The notes below the pieces were generated by a model, which saw only the letters and a list, made by a program, of their open reading frames with translations, was not told the origin of the DNA and did no database searches. DNA of 6,627 bases from assembly GCA_007122815.1 (NCBI GenBank), contig SKSV01000317.1, positions 1 through 6,627 of the forward strand, read 5' to 3'. Below, one piece after another: positions 4,350 to 6,627 of this stretch. Origin of the DNA: Trueperaceae bacterium. GTDB lineage: Bacteria; Deinococcota; Deinococci; Deinococcales; Trueperaceae. Each line of letters starts with the position of its first letter. Position 1 is the stretch's first letter. Position numbers and translations under genes: made by a program.

Positions 4350-6627
4350 ACGAGCGTAGCGCTCTGTGATCGCCTGCGCCGGCAGCGGGGGCGCGAACAG
4401 GAATCCCTGACCGACGCTACAGCCGTGCCGCAAGAGCGCGAGGCGTTCAACCTCGGTCTCGATGCCTTCCGCCACCGTGTTCAGGCCGAAGCCGCGCGCC
4501 AAGGCCACCACCGCATCGACCACGGCCGCCGCGCGCTCGGAGCCCTGATCGCCGAGGGCGCTGACGAAGCTACGGTCGACCTTGACGGCATCGACGGGGA
4601 GCCGGTGCAGGCGCGAGAGCGACGAGTAACCGGTTCCGAAGTCGTCTATGACGACGTGCGCCCCGCCGGCCCGCAAGCGCGCGAGATGCTCCAGCCCGGG
4701 CCCGGTCCTGTCTATGAGGGCACTCTCGGTGACCTCCAGGGTGAGGTCCATCAGGGTGAGCCCGGCATCGCCGAGCTCTTCACGCAACTCTCGTGCGAAG
4801 CTCTCCGAGCGCAGCTGAACTGCAGAGACGTTGATCCCGCAGCGCCACAGCGCCCCGACACCCGCCTTCCTCCAGGCGGCGAGGTCCGAGCATGCGCGCC
4901 GTACGACGGCGTCACCCAGCGCTCCGATGAGGCCCGACTCCTCGGCTAGAGGCACGAACTCGGTTGGTGGCACCTCGCCGCGGCTCGGGTGCCTCCAGCG
5001 CGCCAGAGCCTCCACCCCCACGACCTCGCCGGTCTCGAGCACGACGATGGGTTGGTATGCCACGGCGATGCCTGCGCCGCTGGCAAGAGCCGAGCGGAGG
5101 TCCTCCGTCAACGCGGCGCGCGCTCGCATGCGCTCGTCTAGGTCGTCGGTGAAGAAGGCCACGCCACCGCGGCCCTCGCGCTTCATGCGGTAGAGGGCCA
5201 GGTCGGCGTTGCGCATCATGGCGTCGCTGTCGGAAGCGTCGGTGGGGGCGAGACTCAGGCCGATGCTGCCGCCGATGACGACGTTCGCGGGACCGAGTCG
5301 AAACGGCGCAGCCAGCGCATCCAGAACCTTTCGAGCCACGGCGCCGGCGTCCTCGTCGCGGCCGAGTTCGGCCGCCAGCACGCCGAACTCGTCGCCGCCG
5401 AGGCGCGCCACGGTGTCCTCCTCGCGCACCGCGGCGCGCAGGCGCCGGCCCACCTCGCGCAGCACCTCGTCGCCGGTGAGGTGGCCGAAGCGGTCGTTGA
5501 CTGCCTTGAAACCGTCGAGGTCGAGGAACATCAGGGCAGTGAGGGTCCCGCGGCGGCGGCCGCGCGCTAGCGCCTGCTCGAGGCGGTCTGCGAGCATCAC
5601 CCTGTTGGGCAGATCCGTCAAGGGGTCGTGGCTCGCCATGTGCGCCAGCTTGGTTCTCTCGTGCTTGAGGTCGCGCTCCAGGCGGAGCCGCTGCAGCGCC
5701 ATCCCGACCGTGCCCGCCAGCAGGCTCGCGAGCTCGATGGCGCCGTCGTCGAACGCCGTGGGATCGCTGAACGAATCGAGGTGCAGGTAGCCGAGGCGCT
5801 CACCGGCGACCTCGACAGGAGCGACGAGCGTGGCGCGGATCTCGTCGACGCGCCCGACCGTCTGGAGGACCTGCTGCACCTCGGGCTTGTGGTGGGTGTT
5901 GTCGTAGCTCGGTCTCAGGACCGTCGCTCCGGTGCCGCGCGTCTGGGCCAGCTCATCGGCGTCGTAGGCCAGCGGTCGCAGGCTCTCGAGGTCGTAACCG
6001 ACGGCGGCGACGTAGTGGTAGCGCCCGTCCTCGCGCTGCACGACCACGCTGCCGCCCTCGGCACCCGGGACGTGCGCGACCGCGTGTGAGAGAACGTGAT
6101 GGTAGAGGTCGTCACCGAACTCGCGCGCCAGCAGGTCGTTGAGGAGAGTCAGCAGGGCGTGGCGGAAGGCGGCTCCGCGCTCGAGCGCCTCGCTGGCGCG
6201 CCTTCGCTCGGTCACGTCGGCGCTGCGGTACACGACCGCTTGCGTGTCGCCCCCTGGGCCTCGTACGGGGTGGACCTCGATATCTGCCCAATAGGGCGGC
6301 GCGTCCTCCAGGAAGGGCTTGACGAGGCGCTCGTAGGTCATGGACCGGCCCGCGAAGACCGCGTTCAGGTCGGCTGCAAGTCGCGGGTCGGGGATGGCGA
6401 CCGTTATGAGGTCACCGACCTCCAGCTCTAGTCCGTACGCGCGCAGCGCACGCTCGCGGGCGCTTGCGTTGAGGTCCAAGATCCTCCTCTGGGTATCGAT
6501 GAGGATGACGGCCTCCTCGCTCGACTCGAGGATGTGCCGCAAGTTGGCCTCGGAGAGCGCCAGCGCCTCGTTGGACTTCCACTGGGCCTCCTCGATGGCG
6601 CGCCGGGCCAGCGCCGTGCCGATCAGC
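4347..6627 (-). CDS. Cyclic-di-GMP diguanylate cyclase/phosphodiesterase, PAS-GAF-GGDEF-EAL (N-terminus outside window)
   Basis: The frame stays open to the right edge, so the visible 759 residues are a C-terminal fragment. Residues 1-27 are a helical linker leading into PAS; a TTG at 6542 could be read as a start but sits inside this linker. Then come a PAS domain (about 28-145), a GAF domain (about 155-318), GGDEF (about 327-490) and EAL (about 505-755). The cyclase site is intact: D369 and D371 in DLDGFK, and GGDEF at 410-414. The product-inhibition site RxxD (R401, D404) is also present. The phosphodiesterase residues are present as well: E539 of EAL, N599, E631, D661-D662 (DDFGTG), K682, E720 and Q740. 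The protein could therefore both make and break c-di-GMP, with net direction set by ligands of PAS and GAF. No membrane segment is seen in the visible part; one may lie further upstream. It converges with the methyltransferase-like gene. Confidence 0.95.
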   Translation of the reverse strand, partial: LIGTALARRAIEEAQWKSNEALALSEANLRHILESSEEAVILIDTQRRILDLNASARERALRAYGLELEVGDLITVAIPDPRLAADLNAVFAGRSMTYERLVKPFLEDAPPYWADIEVHPVRGPGGDTQAVVYRSADVTERRRASEALERGAAFRHALLTLLNDLLAREFGDDLYHHVLSHAVAHVPGAEGGSVVVQREDGRYHYVAAVGYDLESLRPLAYDADELAQTRGTGATVLRPSYDNTHHKPEVQQVLQTVGRVDEIRATLVAPVEVAGERLGYLHLDSFSDPTAFDDGAIELASLLAGTVGMALQRLRLERDLKHERTKLAHMASHDPLTDLPNRVMLADRLEQALARGRRRGTLTALMFLDLDGFKAVNDRFGHLTGDEVLREVGRRLRAAVREEDTVARLGGDEFGVLAAELGRDEDAGAVARKVLDALAAPFRLGPANVVIGGSIGLSLAPTDASDSDAMMRNADLALYRMKREGRGGVAFFTDDLDERMRARAALTEDLRSALASGAGIAVAYQPIVVLETGEVVGVEALARWRHPSRGEVPPTEFVPLAEESGLIGALGDAVVRRACSDLAAWRKAGVGALWRCGINVSAVQLRSESFARELREELGDAGLTLMDLTLEVTESALIDRTGPGLEHLARLRAGGAHVVIDDFGTGYSSLSRLHRLPVDAVKVDRSFVSALGDQGSERAAAVVDAVVALARGFGLNTVAEGIETEVERLALLRHGCSVGQGFLFAPPLPAQAITERYAR

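Noticed and set aside
6540..6542. TTG at 6542 as the start of the c-di-GMP enzyme
   Set aside because: The frame continues open to the window edge with a plausible helical linker sequence before it, so this is an internal Leu codon at the beginning of the PAS domain.

Overview
The window is GC-rich bacterial DNA (by eye well over 60 % GC, with strong G/C preference at third codon positions). It holds six protein genes and no RNA genes, mobile elements or CRISPR. Three genes have a TANNNT -10 box ending exactly six bases before the start codon and no Shine-Dalgarno sequence, which is the signature of leaderless mRNAs. That architecture is common in Deinococcota and in Actinobacteria. Together with the general look of the proteins, I lean towards a Deinococcota relative (Deinococcus/Truepera-like). 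This is an inference, not an identification.

Layout, left to right. At 1-62 (minus) is the first 21 codons of an exported protein, with a clear signal peptide and a good GAGGAG ribosome binding site. A 170-base divergent intergenic region follows, with a perfect inverted repeat and a leaderless promoter. At 233-739 (plus) is an unrecognised small membrane protein. Its 3' end overlaps by 51 bases the 3' end of a convergent DHA2-type MFS exporter gene (689-2296, minus). The exporter lies 21 bases downstream of a leucyl aminopeptidase gene (M17, pepA, 2318-3790, minus), and the two probably form one transcript. pepA diverges from a small membrane-bound methyltransferase-like gene (3857-4327, plus) across only 66 bases, which carry two back-to-back extended -10 promoters. 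The methyltransferase gene converges on a large PAS-GAF-GGDEF-EAL cyclic-di-GMP enzyme (4347 to beyond the window's right end, minus). Their stop codons lie in the two arms of a short inverted repeat.

The genes do not form an obvious single pathway: peptide turnover (pepA), small-molecule export (MFS), a membrane methyltransferase-like protein and c-di-GMP signalling look like ordinary chromosomal housekeeping and accessory functions. I found no convincing new multi-gene system. The most informative signals are the repeated leaderless promoter geometry, the tight divergent promoter pair, the in-register convergent overlap, and the unknown membrane protein at 233-739.
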